Assembly: GCA_004802705.1 (NCBI GenBank)
Contig: SGPL01000350.1
Span: 1 to 36,150, forward strand
Length of the DNA: 36,150 nucleotides
Direction: 5' to 3'
Source: Bondarzewia mesenterica
Taxonomy: Eukaryota > Basidiomycota > Agaricomycetes > Russulales > Bondarzewiaceae
The notes beneath the pieces are model-generated. The model was given only the letters and a program-made list of their open reading frames with translations, was not told the origin of the DNA and ran no database searches. Made by a program: the position numbers and the translations under genes. Shown here one piece after another: positions 20,817 through 33,294 of this stretch (positions are counted from its first letter, which is position 1; each line of letters starts with the position of its first letter).

Positions 20817-21357
20817 GAATTTGTACACGTACTCATGCATGCTGTCATCATATCCTCACTCTCACGTTCAAATGCACGTACTACGAGCATCAGTGAAGGC
20901 CAATCACGATCGTAGATGGTCACTTACTCAGAGTGTATAATGCCGTACTTTTNATATAAGTTCCTCTCCAACGTTTTAGGCCTGCGACGCCGTCCATGTT
21001 GCTCTCTTTTAAGGATTGACCGACGATGATCTGTAATCTGCGAACGACAGTCATTGCCCATTGACCACAAGTTGCCTCGTGAACATAGCTTGAGCGATTA
21101 TGACTCTGAGTTGCTATGGTTTAATTTTCAGCGCGCAAGAGAGTTTCACCCATGCATGATCTCGCCCCGCGATTTCACAGATCTCAATTATCGAGCAAGA
21201 GGCACAAGCCAAGCCGCGTTAGATTCAAATCACATGATGTCCTTTTCGGATCACATGTAATTTATTTTTAACAAAAGTTAATTTCGATTATGCGCGCCAA
21301 GTCCCGCTCTCCAGTCCCCCTCCCAGTGCATTTTATGCTTGCTCATTAAGTCACGCT
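20817..21357. other. Intergenic region between RPA49 and UTP10
   Basis: About 540 bp with one N at 20953. It holds the 3' end of RPA49 and the UTP10 promoter. No gene, repeat or RNA recognised; the open frame at 21054-21260 has no known motif. Confidence 0.55.
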
Positions 21358-24300
21358 ATGGTCTCAAGTCTCGCCACACAACTAGCCCAAGGGGTCTCCT
21401 TGAATTCGTCTCTTCTTATTGACAGATCTCGACGAAAACCTACGCAGTCCTACCTCTTCGCTGCACGCGAGGCCGATCGACATGACCTTGATTCCATTTA
21501 CGCTCTTGCCTCAAACGCATTCGTACAGTTGAAGCAGCTCAGTCCCGCTTTTCGAGCGTATGAAGATGCCCTTTTCTCCGATGCTTCAAAAGGCACGGAT
21601 CGAACGTTGCTCCCCAGAGAGGCAGGAAAGGAGCTAGACAACAATTTGAGGAGCTTTTTGCCTCTTATTGGACCGTATCTTATGGAAGCTCCTGCGGGAA
21701 AGGTTCTGGAATGGCTCGTGAGGCGATTCAGGTGTGTGTGTGTTTTATTTAATGTGCGACGTACATCTCATTATGAACAGAATCAACGAGTTTAACGTCG
21801 AGGACGTCCTAACTCTCTTTCTCCCATACCACGATTCGCCACATTTCGCCAAAATGGTTACCATTCTTCATATCAAGTGAGTCTAACACAGGACGCACCT
21901 ATTTTTTTTTTTTAAATTGACCGCGGAATAGGCCGAATTCTACCTGGAGCTTCCTCAACGCGTATGGCTCTGCAGCCCAGAGTATCCCCCTCTCCCCTCT
22001 CGTCACCGAGATGTTGCGGAACACAGATCTTACGCGTTTTGTCGCGTCTTTGCTTTCAAAAGCAATTCAGGGAGGCTGCACGCACCGAGCTTTGATTGCT
22101 TTCTACACTGGAGTGTTCCTCAACTACATTGCTCGGAGCAAAGTCATGGACGAAGGTGTTCTGGCGTTTCTGTTGCCCGCGATCTTGGAGCCGTTGCCGC
22201 TTGGTGAGGATAACTCTGCGTTAAGTAAAGAATTGATCGTAAGTCCTATCAAAAAGTTCAGTCTAGGTCATCTCACAATAAATCTTCGTAGCTTGCGAGT
22301 TACATCCTCCTTTCCGCTCTTTCTCAAAAATGTCATCTGTCAAGACTTGCTGTAGAGGCTATAGTCAGTGCCATAGCGGCTTCCAGCGTACGAGTGCAAG
22401 GCAAGCAGTTCGTGCACGCTGCGTTATCTGTGCTTGCACCACAGGACCAACTGGATCAACTTCCGAGCGCGTTCGTTGACTGCATCTTGCAACTACCGTA
22501 TGTTTGGCATGCTTTCATTCTTCATCTTTTTCTTTCTTTCTCAAAGGTGATACTGCAGGAATGCTAGCGAGCTTTTGTTGGAGGCAATGTCGCGGACAGG
22601 CTCAGAAAAAATGATATCCCCGCTGTTGCCTGGATTTACCGGACGGTATGTCCTTCAAACTCTTCAAAGCATCTGACGCTCATATAGTCTTCTTAGAATT
22701 GGCGAGACACCCGTATCAACCATTTTAGAAGCATTCATTACAGTAGTACCGAAGGCACCTTCTTTTCACATCCGTCAGATTGCGAATCTCACCCTGTGTG
22801 CGCTCATCGCCGACCACACACCATCTGACCAATCCGCCCTTCGTCATATTGCTTCCTTAATCCACCAACGCCATCCCTCAAGTTTCCAGAGAGCTTCTCA
22901 GACCCTTATGGAAGACGATGAGAATTCCAAGAATGCTGTTGAGCAAATCATCCTTTCCCTATCAGTTGTATGGACTCTTTTTTATTGTCAATTTGAAATG
23001 TAGCTAACAATGTCGCTATGGAATGGTTGCAGACATACTCTGCCAACGGTATCAAGCACTCAAGGGATGCCGATCCGATTGTGGCCTCTACTAATGCCGA
23101 TCCAGCTGTGCGCGCGATTGGCGTGCGGGACATGATCAAAATGCTCGACAAGGCCGAGTCACTGGAGCCAGCGGAATTGGTGCGTTATATTTATATAACT
23201 TGATTTCTACGAATTCATCTCTCATGCCGTTTGGGCGCTGGATACAGGAATCCGTGCATTCTGCTCTCCTAGCGCGAGTGCGCGATACTGTTGTCTCTGT
23301 TGTGACAGCCCTTTATTCCCTGCCGACAGTTATCTTGCGGGTCTTCCGAGCACACTCTTCAACATATATTCAAGCCCTTGCAGATTCTGTCACACACAAG
23401 AACTCCTCTTCTCGCCAGATCCTTCGTCTTCATCTCACCTTTCTTTCAAAACATTTCACAAGGAAGGCTACTGATGAAATCGTGAAGGAGGTGTTCGAGA
23501 AAATTTTCTTTCCGTTGATGCTCTTCTCGAAACCTAGACAGAAGACGGCCCAGATGGTTTGGGAAATTCTCGAGGCTGAAGAATCGCAGGATGAGGCAGG
23601 TGTAGGAAGGTGCGAGTTGCTTGCTGGCTGCGTGGAAGTGGTCAGATGGGAGGAGGGATTGATAGGAAAGAAAAAACGTAAGAGGAAAGTCGATGGTGGG
23701 TTCGAAAGCATACAGGTGGTGTCCAAGGTCAATCTGGCATTGGCATCAAAGATGGCAGGTGTGTGTGTCAGCATTGTCTTCTGTATCAAACAGGATACTA
23801 AACGAACGGCCCACAGAGACAATTCTTGTCTCGGACGAGCATGCGACCCATTTTTCATTCCTTCTGTTAAAGCTGCGAGATCCGAACCCACACGCGAGCA
23901 ATCTCGCATATCTCATAACTCGAGCCTTGCTCGGACACATGTCAGGAGAGCATCAGATCGATGCTGCCCTTCGTGTTCTTGAGGCCATGGGGCTGGAAAC
24001 ATTGCAAGGTATGGAGGGATTCATGCGGAATGCAGACAATCTGCAGGAGGTATGTGATCTTTTCCTCTGATGTTCTGTTTCAGGGCTGATTGAGCCCTGC
24101 AATATTAGTTCTTGAACGACATGAATTTGGGTATGAATGTTGTGTTAAAACCGAGCAGCAAGAATACGACGCACTGGTTACAAACGTCTTTGCTGGCTGT
24201 GATGCCTATTATTGCACGGCCATTAGATAGACATCTGGATTGGCTTTCCGACTTGCCTATTGTACGTTCTCATTTTTAAGTTTTGGATTCGTCGAGATCT

Positions 24301-27300
24301 AAAACCATCGTAATTAGGACGAGTCCGACACTCGTAGCGCCCGCTACGTTCATCTCATGAGGGCAGTCTACCGGCTGGCTAATTCATCCACTGCCCTCCC
24401 CATTCTGTCTACTGCCCTGCTTCGTGCTCAGTTCATCAACCTTGCAGACGACGCTTTAGCATTCCTAGCGGGCGTTTGGTTGGGACAAGACCCCAAGCCG
24501 GACGCGAGCCGGACGCGCTACCGCCACGCTGCGTTGTGTCATGCTGCCGCGTTTCTTGCGGCGCATGAATCAGCCGTGCACATTGTCGACTTTCAGACCA
24601 TTCTGCCTGCACTCATAGTAGCCTTGCAAGATTCTGACCGCACGATCAGAGAGGCTGCCAACGAATGCATTCAGCTACTCGCCAAGTTGTCGGATGGGAA
24701 GGCGACGGGTGTATATGGATTCGATACCATTTACGGCAAAAGTTCCAGTGAGCACGGCTTTTGTCTTGACTGGCTACCTAGCTCACTGCTCTTTTGCAGA
24801 CCAGCTTCAATATTTAGATTGGCCTGATCTTCAACGATACGTAAAGGCAATAGCTGGGCTCCTTGGGCATTTCGCGAGCGATGCAAATTACATTCGCATT
24901 TTCCATCAGCAGCACCTCACGCGTGGTCGCTCGGACACGAAAAAAGATGCAGCGTATGTTGTCCCCTCCATTAATATAGATTCCACCTGAATGGTATAAT
25001 CACTTCAGCTACAAGCAGCGTGTTCTGTGTTTCTTATTGTCGCACGTCGATGCTTGTCGTGTGCCTATTGTCAAGCTATCCATTCTTCGTATGGTCGATG
25101 ATCTGTCCGATCCCATCAAAGCTCAGAACTTGGTGCCAACTCTCCAACTACTAGGTGATGTATCCCAGCACGATGGTCTTTCTACACTTTTTGGAGATCA
25201 GTTCGAGGAATTCTCAATGCTGCTCGTTTCCTCGTTGGATGCTTCGTTGAGCCACGACTTCAATGATGTTTCGAGTGACCTTTGGCCGTTGTACATCAAT
25301 ATTGTACGCCATTATTTCCAGCCAGGTAGGGATTTGCAACTGTTAATTATGCTCGCGGTCACACCTAACACGCTACGTCTGAATGACACCAGGCGCATTG
25401 ATGCTGCCTCGTCAAGCCATCATTTATCGTTTGGAACATGGTCTTTTCTCTGGTTTGTCTCTTGAACGGCAGGCAGAATTATCCCTCCTCCTGCTTGAAG
25501 TTGGAAGTCAAGGCGCCGATTCCGTGAGTACTTATGTGTCAAAGCTTCATCTCCTTATTTAATGATCATTGCGACAGAGCCTTGTCAAGGCGATATTGTC
25601 CAATATACAGCAAGGCGTGATGTTGCTCGCTCATTTGTTAATTTCATTACAGCCGACTGTGAAAGAGACGGCGCAGCGCGCGAGCAAGCGGCCAAAAGTG
25701 GCTCAGTGAGTGCATGATTGGCTCAGCATCCTATATTATTGTTGATCTTTCTTCAATAGTCCCATAGCCAAAGGCGACAGCTCTGGAGCTCTGGCTAAGT
25801 TGTGTTTGTTAGCCGAAGTGCTGAGCAGCCAGTCTCTTCCAGGCTCTTTGGACCTCATCTCCTGTCTTTTCGATACTTTGGGGAAAGTAGCGCACTGCGA
25901 AGCAACGTCTCAGGTGGACGTTGTCTATCTAGAGCAGTTGCTTATGTCTGCAATCGAGAGTTCGGCAAGCAACATCACGGTAAGCACTGAATTCATTGCA
26001 ATAGCCAAGTAAATTGACTGCCTTTCCATAGGACGTCAGTGATAAAGCGCCTCATGCCATTCGTCTTGACATTCTCGTCGAGATTATCCGAGGTATATAT
26101 AGAAAATTGATCATTCCTTGGTGAATCCCCGAGTAATAGCTCCTTACAGTGGCGGAAAACCCTCAAACTTTCAATCAAGCGTTGTTGCTCATGGCCAGCG
26201 TGGCTCGCTTGTCCCCTGAGTCTGTGTTGCACAATATCATGCCGGTCTTTACTTTCATGGGTTCAAACGTTTTCCACCGGGACGATACTTACAGTTTCCG
26301 CGTCGTACAGAAGGCAAGCACATTCCATATCTGTGCTGAAGTGTCGAGTACTCATGATGATCGTATAGACCATCGACAACATTGTCCCCGTCATGGTTTC
26401 TTCTCTCAAACAGAAGCACGTTACCCGTCTTCCTCTCCTCGTTGCTTCCAAAGACTTCCTGCGAATCTTCACAGATGCCGCAAACCATATTCCCCGTCAT
26501 CGGCGCACTCAGTACGGTCCTTTCCGTTCATGAATCAAGTACTTCTGAAAGCTGACCATCCCTTAGTTTCTTCACCCATCTTGTGGACGTTCTTGGTCCT
26601 GAGGAGCTCCTGGCTCCTGTCTGCATGCTTATTATCGGGAAGGCTGCAAATCGCATCGTAAGGCAACAGGGCGAGGATCTGCAGACTACGCTCGCNTTGT
26701 CCCTNTCCGTCATACATCACTACCCAAGTGTCGTGCAGCTGTCTGTAAGTTTAGCTTGACGCTCTTANTGCTTAATACCGGCATTTAAACAAGTTTACAG
26801 TCCCTCACTGAGATGCTNCGAGAATCACAACGGTTGCTAGCGCATGTNGCAAACCCAGCAAGTGAACAACCCATCATTCTTGATACGTNCCAGTAAGTNT
26901 ATCCATGTTGAGTATAATATGAGTTTCGCTAATATGCTCCTAGCGATGAAGAACAATCTTCTCAAANGTCCATTGTACTGAAACGCCGGGCTCAAGCCTT
27001 GATTATTTTCGCTGGCGTCGCATTGGAAAATTCTTCACCAGCTCTTGCTGCCTCTGCAACCGACAGTCAATTGATCATTGAGTTGCTCTCTGTACTTTTG
27101 GAAATCGTTAGCATGCCAAACGGCGATATCTCAGAAGGGGACATCACCGATATTCGGACGGCCGCTCAGACCTCTGTAGCTCAATGCCTCCGAGTTGTCC
27201 CTGCCATCGATTTCGTCAAGTCGGTGATGGTTGTCCTTCAAGCTGAAGAGCCTTGGGCAAGTCCNATTTGGCCAATTACGATCGTTTGACCGGTTTGCTC

Positions 27301-29235
27301 AATTGTTTATGTCTAGATTCAAGCCGCAGNACTTGATCTCTTCAGCGCCAGGTTGCNGTTGATTGCGGATAACGTCAGGCAGCAGGCAACGCCCACGATT
27401 GTTGCCATCATCCAAAGAATTCAANAGCTACTCGACGGCCAAACCAGCACCGTTGTTTTCTCGGCCTTTGCCTCCCTGAGGGCCATAAGTACAAGTCTCT
27501 GCCCNGGAGAAGAGGGACCGATGATGGGGTGTATACCTANCATTTTGTCTGCTATACAAGGTCGGAAATATTCTGCGTCCGCCCTTACTGTGCTGCCGAC
27601 ACTTTGGTATGTTCTGTCCACTACTATGCCTGGCTGCAACTCAACATNTTCAGTATCAAATTGGGACCGCGCATCCTTCCTTACTTCCGAGACATCATTG
27701 ATGAATGCGCCAATNTTCTTCGGGANGGTATTAAGGGAAAGCCAGGTATGTCTTTTTGACCTTTTGGTAAATGAAACGCTCATTTTGTTGTAGATACTGC
27801 TTTTGGAAATTTGGATANTGCCCTGAGCGTCCTAAAGGCATTGTTTACTGCAATTCCCGCATTTTGGGGTAACGCCGAACTGGGCAAAGTGTTCCGCCTC
27901 TACTTGGATCATTGCGCCTCTGGAATCGATTTGGTCAACTTTGCCGCCTTCATCAAGTCAATCGCCAGAAATGTACCTACAAAAGTTCTCCTTCCATCTT
28001 TGTTTGAGCTATGGCCGTCGTTGCAGAGTTCACCGGACCAGGTCAGTTTATATACAACTGTGGAACTCGAGCAGGTGTTGACGTTGTTGACGTCTTCAGG
28101 AGATGGCGGGTCGTTCCGAAGGATACATGGAACTTCTTAAGAGGTCGATACGAGCAGCACCTNGGTCTGCCATCACGGAACATCTACGGTCGTTGTTCAA
28201 AAGTTTCTTGGAGGCTTTTGNGCTCCGCAGTCGGATTTCTGCTGTGGAACTGCCCAAGGTTCGCCTTTTCTTCTGTGGATCGTAGATATGTCTGATGGCT
28301 CCTCAGGTCGAGAAGCAGACGATTGCGGCGTTTATTGAGCTTGTCACCAAGCTCAACGAAACATCNTTCAGGCCTCTCTTCCGTCGGTTGTTCGACTGGG
28401 CCTTCACAGGTTGGTGTACCCTTCGTCTTGCTAGTCCGAAATGATTCTGATAAGAGACACAGATTCCGGCATTGACAAGAAGGTCACTTTCTGTCATACG
28501 TATCTGGCATTGCTGGACCACTTCAAGGTCAGTGCCTGTGGTTTGATCTGTTTANGGCTCATTCTGACGACCGTCACGCTTCAGTCTTTGATGACTCCAT
28601 ACTTGGCCTTCCTCTTGCAACCGTTCATCGACATTTTTGCAAACTTTCTCGANGAAGTCCAATGATAANGCCGAACTTTGGTCCTGCGTTATTCAGATAC
28701 TCACAAAAAGCTTTGTCGTAGATGAAAGCAGTAAGCAGCACATTCTTGTGTGCGGACGGACATTGATCAATGTCTATTTAGCATACTGGCGTGAAGACAA
28801 ACTCCGCCAGATTGCATCGCCCTTGACAGCACAAGTCTCCAAATCCGTTCATCTAGGCCTTGCGGATTGCAAAGACACGATGGTCGACGCCCTTGTGGCC
28901 CTAGGAGGTGTCNTCAATGACGATGACTTGCTGAAGAAGGTCAACCTGGCTGTCCTGATGCACACCCGTTCAGAGGACGCCCGCATCCGTCTNTTTGCCT
29001 TGCAATGTGCTGAAGCTCTGTGGGCAACGCACGGANNCAAGCTCATGGGTATGTGGCATCCANTACACGTTCNGNCTATCACTCACGCTCTACTGCTACT
29101 GTCGCAGGCTTCGTCTCGGAAACAACTACTTTCATTGCAGAGTGCGCAGANGACGAGAACGATAGCGTTGTCAGAGCCACGCACAAGTTAAAGAACACAG
29201 TGGAGGGNGCGACGGGAGAGCGCATAGATGCTTGA
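21358..29235 (+). CDS. UTP10: UTP10 / HEATR1, SSU processome HEAT-repeat protein
   Basis: Large nucleolar scaffold protein of the U3 snoRNP/SSU processome (t-UTP subcomplex), needed for pre-rRNA transcription and early 18S processing. It starts MVSSLATQLAQGVSLNSSLL at 21358, followed by RRKPTQSYLF and READRHDLDSIYALASNAF, the conserved N-terminal signature. First exons are 21358-21731, 21781-21876 and 21932-22238. About thirty short-intron exons follow, carrying repeated amphipathic HEAT helices. The central U3snoRNP10 region and the C-terminal BP28CT region (VLKALFTAIPAFWGNAELG, FRPLFRRLFDWAF, TPYLAFLLQPFID, ELWSCVIQILTKSF) are clear. It ends TGERIDA at 29235. My estimate is about 2,000 residues, in the family range. 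Isolated N calls begin at 26696. The one at 28653 probably represents an extra base, because removing it restores the frame. One intron uses a GC donor (27257). The reading is otherwise intact. Confidence 0.93.
27257..27316 (+). other. GC-AG intron in UTP10
   Basis: Exon frame ...LQAEEPW ends at 27256 and is followed by GCAAGT rather than GT. The acceptor GTTTATGTCTAG ends at 27316, and the frame resumes as IQAA-LDLFSARL, which fits the family. Reading through reaches a stop within the intron. GCAAGT is the standard donor of the minor GC-AG class. The interval contains one N (27265), so the donor bases themselves are called. Confidence 0.75.
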
Positions 29236-29411
29236 GCTTTAAGTGCAGGAGGTATAGAGACATCTTGTAGAGGAAATCNTGGTTAATAAGTAACGCAGAC
29301 ATGGGAATCGCATCGTGCCTTGGTGGCAATGGTAACGGTCTGAAGAAGNATGACGAGATAGCGGTGAAATGACCNGAAACCAATTATAGGGTATATGGAT
29401 TGATAAATAAG

Positions 29412-32400
29412 CTATGAGATCGTCCCTTGGGAGTCAACACTAAGACGCCTGTGCGACGTCTTTTCCTCTACAGCCCTACATTGNGCAAGCANTTGAACGA
29501 CGGCCGAACGAGGGCACGCCGTCCGGACAAAAGGAGCCTNCAGCATCGGGTCAGCATTGCGAGTGGTCACAAAAATAACTTACACATACGTTCAATAGTT
29601 CATCAGGATCAGGTCTTGAAGTGACAGGTTGACAGCATGAGTTCAAAAAATCGTGAAAAGATCGTGAGTATATATCCGGTTGAGAGAGGGGCGGCAGTTG
29701 GAGTCCAATCTGTCTCGTATCTTCGACNTCNCAGAACGGTGGCTCAGCTTGGACGAGTTCCCAGGCAGTCGCGCCCAAAGACCATACNTCGACNCGCAAC
29801 GGGTCGTANAGTCCACTATAAGTTCANGGGTTTATCAAAAGAGAACAAGATNCCTTAGCGACGAGGANCTTACATTCGCATTTCTGGTGCCTGCCAGTAT
29901 ATGACCCCTACATTGTCTGATGACTTTGGCGTTCCCGGAGGCGAGTATGTAGCATTGGAGAAGTCGGCTACCAAGTGATATGAACGATGATTATCATTGA
30001 GCAAAGTGAAAAACAGACTTACCTAACTTCAGCACGCCATTCTTGTTGACCAACAAGTTGTCCGACCGTAAATCGCGGTGAGCGATGTGTTGCTTTTGGA
30101 GGTATGACAGAGCGAGAAGGACCTAGAACCCCACAGCCCAGAGCAATTCAATGAGCGGTCCGCAGCAACAGATGCATGTCAACCAGCTGATAAACCATTT
30201 GAAGTACTCACATCCCAGACGAACCGCGCGACCATCCTCTCCCCAATAATAATGGCCTCGTCCTCCTCATCCACCTCAACGCCCAAAACATCCGCTAGAC
30301 TCCTCTCCATCAGCTCCATGCAGATCCACAGGCTGTCTTCCATAAGGTCAACATAGAGTGCCTCCATCTTCAACACATTCGGATGCCGGATGCCGCGCAT
30401 CAGCTCCAACTCCCTTCTCAGATCAGACAGCTTCGGCGAACCACTCGGAAGGATGAGTACGCTCTTGATAGCAATAAGTTCGCTCGCGTCCGCATACGGG
30501 AACGTCGGCGATGTCAGTTGAGATTTTCTAGCTCCAATCTTCTTTGTCGCCAGAGGCGGTACGGGCGCAGACCCGATGACGCGCGCGCAGTACACGGAAC
30601 CCGACTCGCCCTCCGCAATCTCCTGCAGATCAGCGAACAAATCCCGCGGATCGACCACATCCTTAATAAATTCTGCCAGCGGTTTTATGACCTCGGAAAG
30701 CCAATCAGGATACCGCTGCGACGGGGTCGAAGGCGACGACAAATGTGAGGACGGAGAAACGGCCGACGCAGCAGTCAAGGCACCCTTGATCGAACCCGAA
30801 CTGCTGCCATTATCTATCACATCCGCCGTGACAACAATCGAGGGTTGTGCCGCCCGATCCGCAGAACCAATATCAGTCTCGAACTGCGTCTTCATCGCTG
30901 ATGGTGATGACAATGGCGAGTGTAGATATACGAGTCCCGGACTCTTCAACCCGCCATCCTCCTGACTATTCGACCCAGAAGTCATAGACAAGGTCTGTCT
31001 CGGGGATCCCGAGAACCCATAGCGTGACGCTGACCCCGAATCCGAACTGCTCCGCGAGGATCTTGAGCTCGGCCGGGAGTCCAACGGCCTTGACGCATCT
31101 GCGAACACTGGTGAAATGGGCGGCGCACGCATGATCTCCTCGATTTCATCCTCTTCTTGCCCGCGATGTTTCCCGTAGCGCTTCGCGGGATTCAGCACCA
31201 TGTTCGCAGTCGCCGACCTGACCAGGCTCGCGCCGTGCACGATCGTCGCATGCGTGACCGTGCTTCCCGACGCGACGGACATATCCGAATCCCTCGCCCT
31301 ACACCGCGGCGGCTCGATGGTCAACTGAGAATTTGACGAATCCCTCGCCGAGCTCCGTCCGCGACCGTCTGCCTCAAGATGTGTTTGGAAGCTGGGCGAG
31401 GCCGGACTGCCAGGAATCATGGGCGATTCTGCCAGCGCAGGGGAGGCCAGAGACGGTGCGAATTGACCAGATGACGACGACCCTAGCGGTGGCCGGTCCT
31501 GCATCATACCCATGAGTTCATTATACAAAGGCGACGCAGTCAGATGGAATGAGTTCTCCTCTGGCCCCTCGTCACCATAAGTTGCTGAGCTCGAGCTTAG
31601 GAGAATGTTTGGTATTGATTTCGGTGGTAATTTCCGATCCGGCGAGCTCTTTTTTGATGTTCCGCCGGAAAATGGTGTCGACAAGGATACTCCAGAAGTC
31701 GGTGTGTCAGATAGTGAAGTTAGCGACAAACTATCAGAAGTGAGACCTGAAGGAATAGATGAGAAAAGCGATTCTGTCCAGCTGGAAAGGTCGTCAATGG
31801 CGTCCTGGCGTAGGGAGAGCCTCGGTGGAAGAACTGATAGACGTGGTGATGGTCGACTAAGCGCAAGGCTGGACTCGTCCAATTCATCTCTGTCCCTCTC
31901 ATCCTCTTCATCCTCATCCTCCTCATGCCCTGCACGGCCCGAACTGCCCTCCCCATTGCCCAATCCCAATTTCTCGACAGGTGCAGGTCTCCTTGCATCT
32001 GACACTGTCACTGGTGGTGGTAGCTCGAGAAGCTCATCAACTGAACCCTCATGCTGATGAAAGTTGTCCTTGCTGGGGGACTTGTAAGCCGGTGGCGGCG
32101 ATCTCTGTGCTGGTGATGTTTCGTTGACGATGCGAAATACCCTTCGTGGGGGCGTCCGCGAGCGCGCTGGCTGCGGTCGCGTAGGTATCGATTGCTGAAG
32201 TTGTGTAGACGACGTGGACATCACCGACGGCGATGACGCGGATCCGCCAGATCTTAGTGTCGCGGGACTCTGAACGGGTGCTAGGGTGGCAGGGCTTACT
32301 CTACTAACATAGACGTACTGTGCATCTGAATGAGCAGCGACGCTCTCCGTCGCATCTATTTCTGAATATGAGCGCTCCACCGATGCATCTGCATGTGTTG

Positions 32401-33294
32401 ATGCGTTGGAAAATTTACGCGGCGCTTGACTTGAAGCCTGAGGAAGTGGAGGGGCCCGCTCAGCAAGACGATGAGAGCGTTCTGAGCGCGCCAATGATGC
32501 ATCGGACTTCTGTCTACGCAGAGAGCTCGAACGTGGACGAGGGTTCGCGAGCACAAGTGAGGGAGCAGGAGACTGGGTGCGCGAGAGAGGGATGAGAGCA
32601 GACGGAGAGCGTGCGCGGCGCGCCTGCTGGATAGCCACGATTTCCTCTTCTGTGAAGCCCGCTCCCGCGAGCGAGGTGGACCACGAAGGCGGGATGCCTC
32701 CCAGGCTGGTTCAATTCCATTCGTCAGAGGAATGCAGGGAGCCGAGAATTATGAAAACACTGATACGTACGCTTCGTCTACGTGAACATGGTGCTATAAC
32801 CTCAGCGATGAGCGCGTGAAACACGAGTGAGCGGTTAACACGGAAAGGCGCACCTGGAAGTTCCAGGGAAGCGAGATTGATTCATCATCACGAGGTTCAG
32901 GCGGCTGCATATCTTCTATGGGAGCTGAACGGGGGCTCTTCGGCGTGAATGTCCGTTTGCCCAGGCTAGCCACCTTCATGAAGCCCTTCCGGAACCCTGC
33001 GGAATCCGAAGGAGAGAGGGTGTTGGACGACGCGGCGGATTGGGTCGCGCGACTCGGTGCGGGAGACGGAGAGCGCGCATATTGCGACCGATACTGGGTG
33101 GAATGGGGCGTTGGCGGTTGCGAAAAAGAGTCGGCAGAGAGAGACTGGTTTGAAAAGGAGAGAACCGAAGGGTTAGTCGCAGAGTAAAGATAGTTGGTAT
33201 CCTTTGGGGGAGGGGGAGGTGGCTTCGGGCCGGCGAATTTGAACACCTTGAAGGAGGAGAAACGAGAGTTCTGCTTTGTCGATGTTGAGGCCAT
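29412..33294 (-). CDS. PAK/STE20-type protein kinase with Rho/Cdc42-binding domain, divergent catalytic motifs
   Basis: Seven minus-strand exons: 33294-32854, 32793-32771, 32705-30212, 30122-30023, 29967-29874, 29815-29590 and 29537-29412. They give 1,167 residues with all phases consistent. A short Lys/Pro N-terminus (MASTSTKQNSRFSSFKVFKF) precedes a p21-binding (CRIB/PBD) region at about 139-178: PWNFQHHVHVDEA, then GGIPPSWSTSL and GFTEEEI. A long Ser/Pro-rich linker follows, with an acidic DEDEEDERDRDELDE block. The kinase domain (about 840-1140) has the Gly-loop GESGSVY, lysine AIK, HPNVLKMEALY, catalytic loop HRDLRSDN, DFS in place of DFG, YWQAPEMR in place of the usual YWMAPE, and DVWSLGATAWEL. 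The catalytic Asp, Asn and metal-binding Asp remain, so activity is plausible. Such kinases act downstream of Cdc42/Rac in polarity. N calls fall in exons 5-7. The start is the first ATG before the conserved part. Confidence 0.88.
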
